A stretch of 6,031 nt of DNA from B8-G4 sp033720735. Lineage in GTDB: Bacteria > Bacteroidota > Bacteroidia > Chitinophagales > Saprospiraceae. This document shows, in pieces, positions 1 through 6,031 of the stretch (positions are counted from its first letter, which is position 1; every line of letters begins with the position of its first letter). A program made the position numbers and the translations under genes. The DNA is taken from the NCBI GenBank assembly GCA_033720735.1, contig JAWWBX010000278.1:1-6031 (forward strand), in the 5' to 3' direction. Below the pieces are notes generated by a model. It saw nothing but the letters and a program-made list of their open reading frames with translations, was not told where the DNA came from and did not search any database.

Positions 1-120
1 GCATGGGACGGCGACGAGTACCAGGCCAACATCGACGCGAAGGCGGCCGACGGCCGCTCCATGCACGGCGAGGTCGACTTCCTCGAACGGTTCGCACCGA
101 CGACGGTCCTGGATGCAGGA
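1..120 (+). other. N-terminal fragment of a class I SAM-dependent methyltransferase, joined in frame to the adhesin (probable chimera)
   Basis: Reading from nt 1 in the adhesin frame, the first 40 codons give a peptide with WDGDEYQ, then MHGEVDFLERF, then TTVLDAG. From memory, this matches the start of a methyltransferase group common in Actinobacteria, where a W-D-x-x-x-Y-Q opening and an HGE-x-x-F helix lead to motif I, VLDAGCGTGR, which binds S-adenosylmethionine. Here the sequence stops resembling it after VLDAG, and CGTGR is replaced by adhesin repeat sequence. Base use also changes. Nt 1-60 are 43/60 G+C and nt 61-120 are 38/60, against 29/60 for nt 121-180. Codons 1-33 have G or C at the third position in 30 of 33, against 20 of 33 for the 33 codons from nt 121. 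No catalytic part of a methyltransferase is present, so no function can be expected. Family assignment is by recall, not by search. Confidence 0.68.
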
Positions 121-3100
121 ACCTACGACTCCTATACCTGGTCTACAGGAGCAACAACACAGCAAATTGTGGTGTCGACAGAAGGGCTCTACCGGGTGAC
201 CGTGACGGACCCCAATGGTTGTACCGGATCTGACGACTTGTTTGTCACCGTCAACCCGGCACCAAGCCCGGTCATTTCAGGTGACACTTCGATCTGCACA
301 GGCGAAAGTACCATGCTGGATGCTGGCGTATTCGCCCAATATGCGTGGAGTACGGGTGCATCAACTCAGATCATCACGGTAAACTCCGGGGGGATCGTTG
401 CATTGACGGTGACCGACGGCAATGGATGTACCGGTACCGACCAGATCGTGGTCGAGGAGTTTGCCCCCCCGGTTCCTGCTATCACCGGTCCAGCGGAATT
501 CTGTTCCGGATCAACGGTTTCACTGGACGCGGGCAATTACGAGGTCTATCAATGGTCTACCGGCCAAAGCACCCCGTCAATCACGGTGGGTACGCCTGGT
601 GATTACGGGGTCACCGTGACGGATGTCAACGGTTGTACTGGAGAGGATGAAGTATTTGTAGAAGAAATCATCGTCGTCGCTACGATCACGGGCCAGCTCA
701 GTATCTGCACCGGCAGTACCACGCTCCTGGACGCCGGCTCATTTGCCGGATATGCATGGTCGACCGGGGAAAGTACCGCGACCATTGAAGTGTCCGAGGG
801 CGGTTTCTACGCCGTGACGGTCACGGATGTGAATGGATGTACTGCCACCGACCAGGTGGAGGTCATCGAGAATGACAACCTGGTTCCCCAGATCAGCGGC
901 CCCGAGGTTTTATGTGAGGGAAGCTCTGTGACTCTGGACGCAGGTGTGTTTGACAGCTATCAATGGAGCACGGGCGCCTCAACGCAGACGATTGTGGTTT
1001 TCAGCAGCGGTGACTATGGTGTCACAGTATCTGACATAAATGGTTGCACGGGAGATGATGTCGTCACAATGACGGAAGTGCCCGCACCTGATCCGGCAAT
1101 CAGCGGCGACCAGACTTTCTGTGACGGGGCAAGCACGGTTCTGGATGCCGGGACGTATGCGGCCTGGGCGTGGTCTGAAGGGTCAGCGCAGCAGACAATC
1201 GAAGTGTTTGACGCCGGCATCTACACAGTCACCGTCACCGATGAGAACGGCTGCACCGGAACGGACGAAGTGCTGACAGAAGTCCTGCCCGCCCCGCTGG
1301 TACAGATATTTGGCGAACCGACGTTTTGTCCGGGTGATACGACTATTCTGAGTGTGGATCCGTTTGACAGCTATCAGTGGTCGACGGGAGCGACCACCCA
1401 GTCCATTGAGATCTCCGAGCCTGGAGACTACTTTATTACGGTGACCGACATGAACGGATGCACCAATACGCAGGAAGCCATCGTCTCCGAACTTCCGACA
1501 CCGGCTCCTGAAATTCAGGGAGCCACGTCTTTTTGCACGGGAGGCAATACCCAGCTGGACGCTGGCAACTACGCCACGTATCTGTGGTCTACTGGCGACA
1601 CTTCCCAGATCATCCTGGTCACCCAGAGTGGTGAGGTCCGTGTAACCGTGACCGACCAACAAGGGTGTGAGGGCACTGACTCGGTGTTGATTCAGGAAGT
1701 GCCCGCGTTAATGCCCGACATCCAGGGCAGTACAGAATTATGCAATGGACTGTCTACCGTGCTTGATGCCGGGGTCTTTGACGCTTATTCGTGGTCGACC
1801 GGCGCCGTTACACAAACCATTCTGGTTAGCGAAGCGGGTAGCTATTCGGTCACGGTCACGGATGCTGCAGGCTGCACAGGGGTTGATTCAGTCGATGTGA
1901 ATGTCAGCACGGAACTGAATCCACAGATCACGGGAGCAACTTCAATCTGTGCTGGTGATTCAACCATCCTTGCGGCAAACGGCTACAGCAGCTATCAATG
2001 GAATACAGGTGACACCACTGCGATGATCACGGTGTCCGCACCGGGCAGCTATTCTGTCACGGTGTCGGACAGCGGAGGCTGCACAGGTTCCGGGAATGTA
2101 CTGCTCACCGTCAATGCCCTGCCGGACGCTGTGATAAGTGGCAACACAACATTGTGCGAGGGCGATAGTGTGCAGTTGGCAGCCGTCACCTCTGCAAACA
2201 GCTTCTTGTGGTCTACTGGCGACACATCAATGGTGATCGTGGCGTCGAGTGGCGGTGCGTACGCGCTGACGGTGACCAATGATGCCGGCTGCTCAGACAC
2301 CGCGTTAGTTATCGTTACCGAACATCCTCCACCTGATCCGGTCATCTCCGGAGTGTTCACGTTTTGTGTTGGAAGCGGTACCACGCTCGGAACCGGACCT
2401 TTCGCCGCCTATCAATGGTCGAATGGCTCAACCGGAGCAAGTATTGAGGTGTCGACCGCAGGGATCTATGCCGTGACGGTGACGGATGACAATGGATGCC
2501 AGGGCTCCGATGCGGTGACTGTTGAAGAATCGTCCATGCTGACGCCAGAGATCATGGGAGCTCTGGAGATCTGCCAGAGTGCATCCACGACGTTGAGTAC
2601 AGGTTTGTTTGACAGCTACATGTGGTCAACAGGTGATACGAGTAGTTCCATACTTGTCGAACAGCCCGGAGTCTATTCTGTGACCGTTTCCGATGACGCA
2701 GGCTGCACCGGAAGTACTTCCGTTGAAGTATCGCAAGTGGATGAGCTGCAACCCGAGATCAGTGGTCAGCCGTTCTTCTGCATGGGAGGTCAAACCATCC
2801 TGAATACCGGAGCCTTTGAAGGTTACGTTTGGTCGACCGGCGATACCACGACTGCCATTGTGGTGACCGCACCGGGACTCTACTCAGTCACCGTGACAGA
2901 CGCCGGCGGCTGCTCCGGGCAGGACACCGTGACAGTCGAGGAGCTATTGCCGCCGGAACCAACGTTGCCATCTGTTGTGCAAGCCTGCATTGGCAGCGAA
3001 GTTGTGCTTGATCCGGGCAAGTTCACAGCTTTCGTCTGGTCAACGGGGGATACGGTGCAGACAATCATGGTGTCCGAATCTGGTCTGTATACGGTGACCG

Positions 3101-4926
3101 TGACCGATGAGGTTGGTTGTTCAAGTTCGGTAGAAACGGAAGTGACATTTTCGGATGGCCTGGAGCCAAACATCACCGGGGAGTTGACGTTCTGCACTGG
3201 TCAGGAGACAATTTTGTCGATTGCTGCGTTTGCAATGATCTCATGGTCCATTGGCGATACAAACACATCAGTTGTCGTGAATACGCCAGGTCTGTACAGC
3301 GTCACGGTAAGTGACGATGCGGGCTGCACAGGTGTGGATTCGGTGGTCGTAGCGGAAAGCGAGACCCTTATGCCTGTCATTTCGGGCAATGAAACACTTT
3401 GTCAGGGATCTCTGTCCACACTTGACGCCGGCCAGTTTGACCATTACCAGTGGACCACGGGCGACACCACAGGAAGTATTGAGATCACCAGTGGCGGGGT
3501 GTATGGCGTCACAGTTTCAGATGATGCCGGCTGCTCGGGAACAGCCGAGATCAGCGTCACCGAATTACCCCGGCCGGATGTGGAGATCACCGGACAGCTA
3601 AGCATCTGCACAGGCGGGCAAACTGTTCTCGATGCCGGCACGCACGCCGCCTACCAGTGGTCAACCGGAGCTCAAACTCAAACCATCAATGTCACGGCTG
3701 GTGGCCAGTATGGCGTCACAGTCACGGACGCATCTGGCTGTACGGCGATGACCTCAGTCACTGTCGAGGTGGCGTCAGATCTTTTGCCTGAGATCACCGG
3801 GATCCTGAGCATTTGTGATGGAGGCAGCACGACCCTCGATGCCGGGCTTTTCAACGAATACCTGTGGTCCACAGGGGATACTGTTCGCGTCATTACTGTT
3901 GTGGACCCTGGCGTCTATGCAGTGACCGTCAGTGACCCTACCGGTTGCACGGGCGCCGACAGCGTGGTTGTCACCTTCGGCGGGATGCTTGCCCCGCAGA
4001 TTACGGGTGCGCAAGCCATCTGCCCTGGTCAACAGATCACCCTCAGCACAGGCACGTACGCAGCCTATAGCTGGTCCACCGGATCCCAGGATGCAGCGAT
4101 AGAGATCACTGAGGGAGGCGTCTACGGGGTGACGGTGACAGACGACAACGGTTGCACCGGCACCGCAGCAGTCACCGTTCAAGAGACCCCGGGTCCGTTG
4201 GCAAACATCGTGACCACGACCGGCACAGTCTGTCATGGTGAGTCACTGATGCTGACTGCAGAAGGGGAGGGAACCTTTACGTGGTCTTCCACTGCAATGC
4301 TGGAGTTGATCTCACCCGACATGGTGATCCTGACACCCACCCAGAACACAGAAGTGCTGCTGGTAGCGCAAAACAGCTGCGGTGCCGACTCGGCAACCCT
4401 CGAGATCACAGTCGCGGAGAGCCCGGTGGTGGATGCCGGCGACGATGTGATCCTGCAGACACTGGATGCAATCCAACTGAGCGCCACCGGAGCGATGAGC
4501 TACCTCTGGAATTCCGATCCCTCGCTGAGTTGTCTGGCCTGTGCTGATCCGGTGGCAAACCCGTTACAGACTACTACATATGTGGTACAGGGAGTGAGTG
4601 ACGAAGGGTGCACGGCCATTGACAGTCTCACAATTTTCGTTCTGATCGACATCGAACTGGATCCCGTCACTGCGTTCACGCCAAATGGAGACGGCGTAAA
4701 TGAAACCTTCGTGATCCGTGGTCTGGGACCATTCAAGGAGTCCAGGCTTACGGTCTTCAATCGGTGGGGCGAAACAGTGTTCGAAGCACTTGGATACAGC
4801 AACGACTGGGATGGAACATACAAGGGCCAAGAAGTGCCGGCCGGAACCTACTTGTTTGTTCTGACCGTCGACCTGTTTAATGAGACACGGACTCTGAAGG
4901 GTACCGTCACAATTATTCGCGAATGA
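1..4926 (+). CDS. Giant Ig-like-repeat surface protein (adhesin-like) with T9SS type B C-terminal sorting domain, 5' end missing or chimeric
   Basis: The frame is open from the window edge to TGA at 4924-4926. The first ATG is at nt 61 (1621 residues from there), but nothing marks it as a real start: no ribosome site, no signal peptide, and coding sequence continues upstream. Residue numbers below count from that Met. Residues 16-1385 are 20 tandem Ig-like units of about 69 residues. Residues 1386-1535 are two divergent Ig/PKD-like modules. Residues 1536-1621 are a gliding-motility-associated (CHU_C-like) sorting domain. No enzymatic domain is visible. The expected role is an extended cell-surface stalk or adhesin, exported by Sec and then by the type IX secretion system. 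Two cysteines per unit suggest a disulfide formed outside the cytoplasm. The porP/sprF-like gene overlaps its stop codon, which supports the T9SS assignment. The ligand cannot be inferred. The first roughly 35-40 codons probably belong to another gene. The sorting-domain and repeat calls are strong; adhesin function is inferred. Confidence 0.9.
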   Translation, partial: AWDGDEYQANIDAKAADGRSMHGEVDFLERFAPTTVLDAGTYDSYTWSTGATTQQIVVSTEGLYRVTVTDPNGCTGSDDLFVTVNPAPSPVISGDTSICTGESTMLDAGVFAQYAWSTGASTQIITVNSGGIVALTVTDGNGCTGTDQIVVEEFAPPVPAITGPAEFCSGSTVSLDAGNYEVYQWSTGQSTPSITVGTPGDYGVTVTDVNGCTGEDEVFVEEIIVVATITGQLSICTGSTTLLDAGSFAGYAWSTGESTATIEVSEGGFYAVTVTDVNGCTATDQVEVIENDNLVPQISGPEVLCEGSSVTLDAGVFDSYQWSTGASTQTIVVFSSGDYGVTVSDINGCTGDDVVTMTEVPAPDPAISGDQTFCDGASTVLDAGTYAAWAWSEGSAQQTIEVFDAGIYTVTVTDENGCTGTDEVLTEVLPAPLVQIFGEPTFCPGDTTILSVDPFDSYQWSTGATTQSIEISEPGDYFITVTDMNGCTNTQEAIVSELPTPAPEIQGATSFCTGGNTQLDAGNYATYLWSTGDTSQIILVTQSGEVRVTVTDQQGCEGTDSVLIQEVPALMPDIQGSTELCNGLSTVLDAGVFDAYSWSTGAVTQTILVSEAGSYSVTVTDAAGCTGVDSVDVNVSTELNPQITGATSICAGDSTILAANGYSSYQWNTGDTTAMITVSAPGSYSVTVSDSGGCTGSGNVLLTVNALPDAVISGNTTLCEGDSVQLAAVTSANSFLWSTGDTSMVIVASSGGAYALTVTNDAGCSDTALVIVTEHPPPDPVISGVFTFCVGSGTTLGTGPFAAYQWSNGSTGASIEVSTAGIYAVTVTDDNGCQGSDAVTVEESSMLTPEIMGALEICQSASTTLSTGLFDSYMWSTGDTSSSILVEQPGVYSVTVSDDAGCTGSTSVEVSQVDELQPEISGQPFFCMGGQTILNTGAFEGYVWSTGDTTTAIVVTAPGLYSVTVTDAGGCSGQDTVTVEELLPPEPTLPSVVQACIGSEVVLDPGKFTAFVWSTGDTVQTIMVSESGLYTVTVTDEVGCSSSVETEVTFSDGLEPNITGELTFCTGQETILSIAAFAMISWSIGDTNTSVVVNTPGLYSVTVSDDAGCTGVDSVVVAESETLMPVISGNETLCQGSLSTLDAGQFDHYQWTTGDTTGSIEITSGGVYGVTVSDDAGCSGTAEISVTELPRPDVEITGQLSICTGGQTVLDAGTHAAYQWSTGAQTQTINVTAGGQYGVTVTDASGCTAMTSVTVEVASDLLPEITGILSICDGGSTTLDAGLFNEYLWSTGDTVRVITVVDPGVYAVTVSDPTGCTGADSVVVTFGGMLAPQITGAQAICPGQQITLSTGTYAAYSWSTGSQDAAIEITEGGVYGVTVTDDNGCTGTAAVTVQETPGPLANIVTTTGTVCHGESLMLTAEGEGTFTWSSTAMLELISPDMVILTPTQNTEVLLVAQNSCGADSATLEITVAESPVVDAGDDVILQTLDAIQLSATGAMSYLWNSDPSLSCLACADPVANPLQTTTYVVQGVSDEGCTAIDSLTIFVLIDIELDPVTAFTPNGDGVNETFVIRGLGPFKESRLTVFNRWGETVFEALGYSNDWDGTYKGQEVPAGTYLFVLTVDLFNETRTLKGTVTIIRE
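106..4215 (+). repeat. Array of 20 tandem 207-bp repeats encoding Ig-like (CHU_C-associated, Ig_7-like) units
   Basis: The unit pattern is: Cys at position 5, then G, then (V/T)LDAG at 11-15, aromatic Y at about 20, WSTG at 22-25, alternating I-x-V, G-x-Y-x-VTVTD at 37-45, GCTG at 48-51, and a linker ending in P-x-ISG. Unit starts in nt are: R1 106 (first 10 residues missing or replaced), R2 283, R3 490, R4 694, R5 901, R6 1108, R7 1315, R8 1522, R9 1729, R10 1936, R11 2143, R12 2353, R13 2560, R14 2767, R15 2974, R16 3181, R17 3388, R18 3595, R19 3802, R20 4009. All full units are 69 residues except R3 (68, shorter linker) and R11 (70, one extra residue before FLWSTG). R2-R20 each have exactly two Cys. 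R1 has only the second. DNA identity between units is patchy with many synonymous changes, so the duplications look old and purifying selection acts on the protein. The fold assignment is by motif resemblance. Confidence 0.93.
4216..4665 (+). other. Two divergent Ig/PKD-like modules between the repeat array and the sorting domain
   Basis: These are residues 1386-1535 of the large protein. The first module (about 4216-4425) keeps a Cys-x-Gly near its start and a Trp (TFTWSS), but loses LDAG, WSTG and VTVTD; its second Cys lies in NSCGADS. The second module (about 4426-4665) begins VVDAGDD, has LSATGAMSYLWNSD, a C-L-A-C pair, the string NPLQTTTYVV, and ends GCTAIDSLTIFV. This is the pattern of the PKD-like domain often found just before type B sorting domains in Bacteroidota. 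These modules probably form a conserved stem near the cell-surface end, distinct from the expandable array. Boundaries are approximate by a few residues. Confidence 0.8.
4666..4923 (+). other. T9SS type B C-terminal sorting domain (gliding-motility-associated, CHU_C-like)
   Basis: Residues 1536-1621 of the large protein carry the family signature in order: VTAFTPNGDGVNETF (1536-1550), LTVFNRWGETVFE (1563-1575), NDWDGTYKG (1581-1589), VPAGTYLFVL (1592-1601) and the terminal strand KGTVTIIRE (1613-1621). The length of 86 residues is normal for the family. In characterised Bacteroidota this domain directs passage through the type IX secretion outer-membrane pore. Type B domains commonly need a PorP/SprF-family partner, and one is encoded immediately downstream. 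All key motifs are intact, so the 3' end of the gene appears functional. Confidence 0.95.
4923..4926 (+). promoter_or_regulatory. ATGA stop-start overlap coupling adhesin and porP/sprF-like gene
   Basis: The adhesin TGA (4924-4926) lies within the ATGA that also provides the ATG (4923-4925) of the next gene. No purine-rich ribosome site is seen just upstream (the sequence there is AT-mixed, ending attattcgcga). Translation of the second gene therefore probably depends on ribosomes finishing the first. This contrasts with the third gene, which has its own clear site. Confidence 0.8.
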
Positions 4927-5867
4927 AACTCCACGCCTGGATCACACTGACCATTTGGATGTGCTCCTCCACGACGCTGTCAGCACAGCAACTCGCTTCA
5001 TGGAGCCAGTTCCGCACATTCCATTATGCCTACAATCCTGCAGCCATCGAAGTCTTCGAACTGGATGTTGACGGCAATCCGCTGGATGTTGACCTGGCGT
5101 ACCGGACACAATGGACCGGCTTTCCGGGTGCGCCGCGTACCGCCGTAGCTGGGATACAGTACACCAATATCTACCAGCACATGAGCATGGGTGGCACCCT
5201 CGTCAACGATGCATTCGGCCCTACCGAGTACACGCGGTTGCAACTGCAATATGCCTATCAGCTGAATTTTGCCAGACGTGAAGAACATTTTCTGTCACTC
5301 GGCATCTCGGGTTCTGCCGCCCAGTTCCGGATCAGAACCAGCGAACTGTCGATCGAGCAACCCAGTGATCCGCTCATAGGAAATGATGATCAATCGACCC
5401 TGGGCGCCAACCTAGGCCTTGGTGTCTACTACCTGCGCAAACTTCCTGTTTTCAGCAATGCTACCTACCTGTTTGCCGGTGTATCCGTTGATCAGTTGCT
5501 GCCTTCTTCCGTGCGATTCGCCGATGGGAGCAACCTGCCCCATGAGCAACATTGGTACACCTTTGCGGGCGTGCGGTACTACTACGATGGCTATGATCAG
5601 GATTACCTTGAACCTGTCGCCAGGGTGCGGTATGCCGTGCATTCCCCGCTGCACTTTGCTGCCGGCGTCAAGATGACATTCCTGGAACAACGGTTTTGGG
5701 CGGGCGTGTCGCTGGGTAGTTCCTTTCAGTATGAATTGCAACTCGGCACGCGCATCGCCGAGCAATGGATGGTCAGTTATGGGGCTGGTAGCTTTCTCAG
5801 CGCACGCTTGGGACAGCCTGCAGGTCTGTCGCATGAACTCACACTTTCCTTCCGGGGCCTGCTTTGA
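4923..5867 (+). CDS. PorP/SprF-family type IX secretion outer-membrane protein
   Basis: The 314-residue product has a Sec signal peptide: MKLHAW, a hydrophobic core to about residue 18, and a likely cut after TLSA (residue 21), leaving QQ at the mature start. Family marks follow in order: FHYAYNPA (33-40), RTQWTGFPGAPRT (61-73), GGTLVNDAFGPTEYT (90-104), then repeated amphipathic aromatic-rich strands such as LQLQYAYQL, ANLGLGVYYL and FAGVRYYYDGY. It ends in HELTLSFRGLL, a typical closing beta-strand. Length is normal for the family (about 300-350). It should be an outer-membrane beta-barrel. In Flavobacterium johnsoniae SprF is encoded next to SprB and is needed for SprB export. By analogy this protein is the dedicated partner of the repeat protein upstream, helping its secretion or anchoring. 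It is not recognisably the core PorP itself, so I give no symbol. The ATG is fixed by the signal peptide and by the four-base overlap with the upstream stop. Confidence 0.93.
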   Translation: MKLHAWITLTIWMCSSTTLSAQQLASWSQFRTFHYAYNPAAIEVFELDVDGNPLDVDLAYRTQWTGFPGAPRTAVAGIQYTNIYQHMSMGGTLVNDAFGPTEYTRLQLQYAYQLNFARREEHFLSLGISGSAAQFRIRTSELSIEQPSDPLIGNDDQSTLGANLGLGVYYLRKLPVFSNATYLFAGVSVDQLLPSSVRFADGSNLPHEQHWYTFAGVRYYYDGYDQDYLEPVARVRYAVHSPLHFAAGVKMTFLEQRFWAGVSLGSSFQYELQLGTRIAEQWMVSYGAGSFLSARLGQPAGLSHELTLSFRGLL

Positions 5868-5894
5868 GACCTGATAAACCGGTATCTTTTTGAC

Positions 5895-5901
5895 AAAAGG
5901 A
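5895..5901 (+). promoter_or_regulatory. Ribosome binding site for the third gene
   Basis: AAAAGGA lies five bases before the ATG at 5907. It supports that start and shows independent translation initiation, unlike the coupled gene before it. The 39-bp gap (5868-5906) holds no stem-loop terminator that I can see, so the three genes may share a transcript. Confidence 0.6.
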
Positions 5902-5906
5902 TCCGG

Positions 5907-6031
5907 ATGAACAGAAGATCTGCGATCAGGCATGCCCTGATGAGTACGGGGGCCATCACACTGGGGTTGCGATCATCACCCTTCGATATCACACCATCTG
6001 AGTGGTGGTCGAGTCCTGTACGCGATGAGGC
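5907..6031 (+). CDS. Start of a hypothetical protein with a twin-arginine-like N-terminus, 3' partial
   Basis: The frame opens at ATG 5907 behind a good ribosome site and stays open to the window edge (41 complete codons). The product begins MNRRSAIRHALMSTGAI and continues through TLGLRSSPFD to SEWWSSPVRDE. An RR pair near the start, followed by a moderately hydrophobic stretch (ALMSTGAITLGL), resembles the Tat-type leaders of many Bacteroidota periplasmic oxidoreductases and gluconate 2-dehydrogenase subunit 3-like proteins. The hydrophobic segment is short, however, and the RRxFLK consensus is incomplete. No domain is visible in what remains, so no function is assigned. It lies 39 bp after the porP/sprF-like gene on the same strand and may be co-transcribed, but nothing shows that it takes part in T9SS. 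Confidence 0.65.
   Translation, partial: MNRRSAIRHALMSTGAITLGLRSSPFDITPSEWWSSPVRDE

Noticed and set aside
61..63. ATG at nt 61 as the true start of the large gene
   Set aside because: The frame is open upstream to the window edge, there is no ribosome site or signal peptide, and the Met sits inside the methyltransferase-like segment (MHGEVDF).
1183..1662. Long minus-strand open frames opposite the repeat array (also 3775-4236 and several of 60-110 codons)
   Set aside because: They recur with the 207-bp period and contain the same complement-derived strings (such as VTVTP and SPVDH), which shows they are by-products of the repeated codons on the plus strand.
106..4215. CRISPR array or non-coding satellite
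   Set aside because: The 207-bp periodicity is fully explained by in-frame protein repeats that differ mainly at synonymous and surface positions, with no short identical repeats and unique spacers.
4962..4964. Cys14 of the porP/sprF-like protein as a lipoprotein attachment site
   Set aside because: The residues before it (I-W-M-C) do not fit a lipobox, and a normal signal peptidase site follows at TLSA-QQ, as usual for this family.
5863..5890. Bacteroidota-type promoter (TTTG at 5863-5866 and TATCTTTT at 5883-5890) before the third gene
   Set aside because: The -7 match to TAnnTTTG is imperfect in its last base, and the 16-bp spacing is shorter than the usual 19-21 bp, so it is no better than chance.
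5412..5933. 173-codon open frame on the minus strand, across the porP/sprF-like gene
   Set aside because: It lies almost entirely opposite a well-supported outer-membrane protein gene, has no recognisable motif, and its composition fits an antisense shadow of coding sequence.
5925..5941. Inverted repeat ATCAGG-CATGC-CCTGAT as a terminator or operator
   Set aside because: The stem has only six pairs, no T-run follows, and it lies inside the coding start of the third gene.

Overview
The window suggests a member of the Bacteroidota or a relative in the same superphylum (for example Rhodothermota or Balneolota). Two linked type IX secretion system (T9SS) hallmarks support this: a very large repetitive surface protein ending in a type B (gliding-motility-associated, CHU_C-like) C-terminal sorting domain, and a PorP/SprF-family outer-membrane protein gene directly after it. 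GC content looks moderate to fairly high, which argues against a low-GC flavobacterium. I cannot place the organism more precisely.

Layout, all on the + strand. (1) Nucleotides 1 to about 120 do not look like the rest. They are very GC-rich and encode what reads as the N-terminus of an actinobacterial-type class I SAM-dependent methyltransferase, ending at the start of its glycine-rich motif I (VLDAG). (2) At VLDAG the frame passes into a tandem array of 20 Ig-like units of about 69 residues (207 bp), nt 106-4215. The array is followed by two divergent Ig/PKD-like modules (4216-4665) and a T9SS type B sorting domain (4666-4923). (3) The porP/sprF-like gene (4923-5867) overlaps the adhesin stop codon by four bases (ATGA). 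(4) After a 39-bp gap, a third gene starts at 5907 with a good ribosome binding site and a twin-arginine-like N-terminus, and runs off the window.

How the genes work together: the large protein is most likely exported by Sec and then by the T9SS, and displayed on the cell surface as a long stalk or adhesin. The PorP/SprF-like protein is probably its dedicated outer-membrane partner. The adjacent, translationally coupled arrangement matches the sprB-sprF logic known from Flavobacterium johnsoniae. The third gene cannot be assigned.

The most important caution is the 5' end. The methyltransferase-like start and the adhesin are probably joined artificially (assembly or amplification chimera) at a short shared sequence around nt 100-120. 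The true N-terminus of the adhesin (signal peptide, any further domains, first half of repeat 1) is then missing. I saw no RNA genes, CRISPR arrays, insertion sequences or convincing terminators. No gene-free stretch exceeds 39 bp. The window holds a well-formed example of a known type of system rather than a clearly new one.
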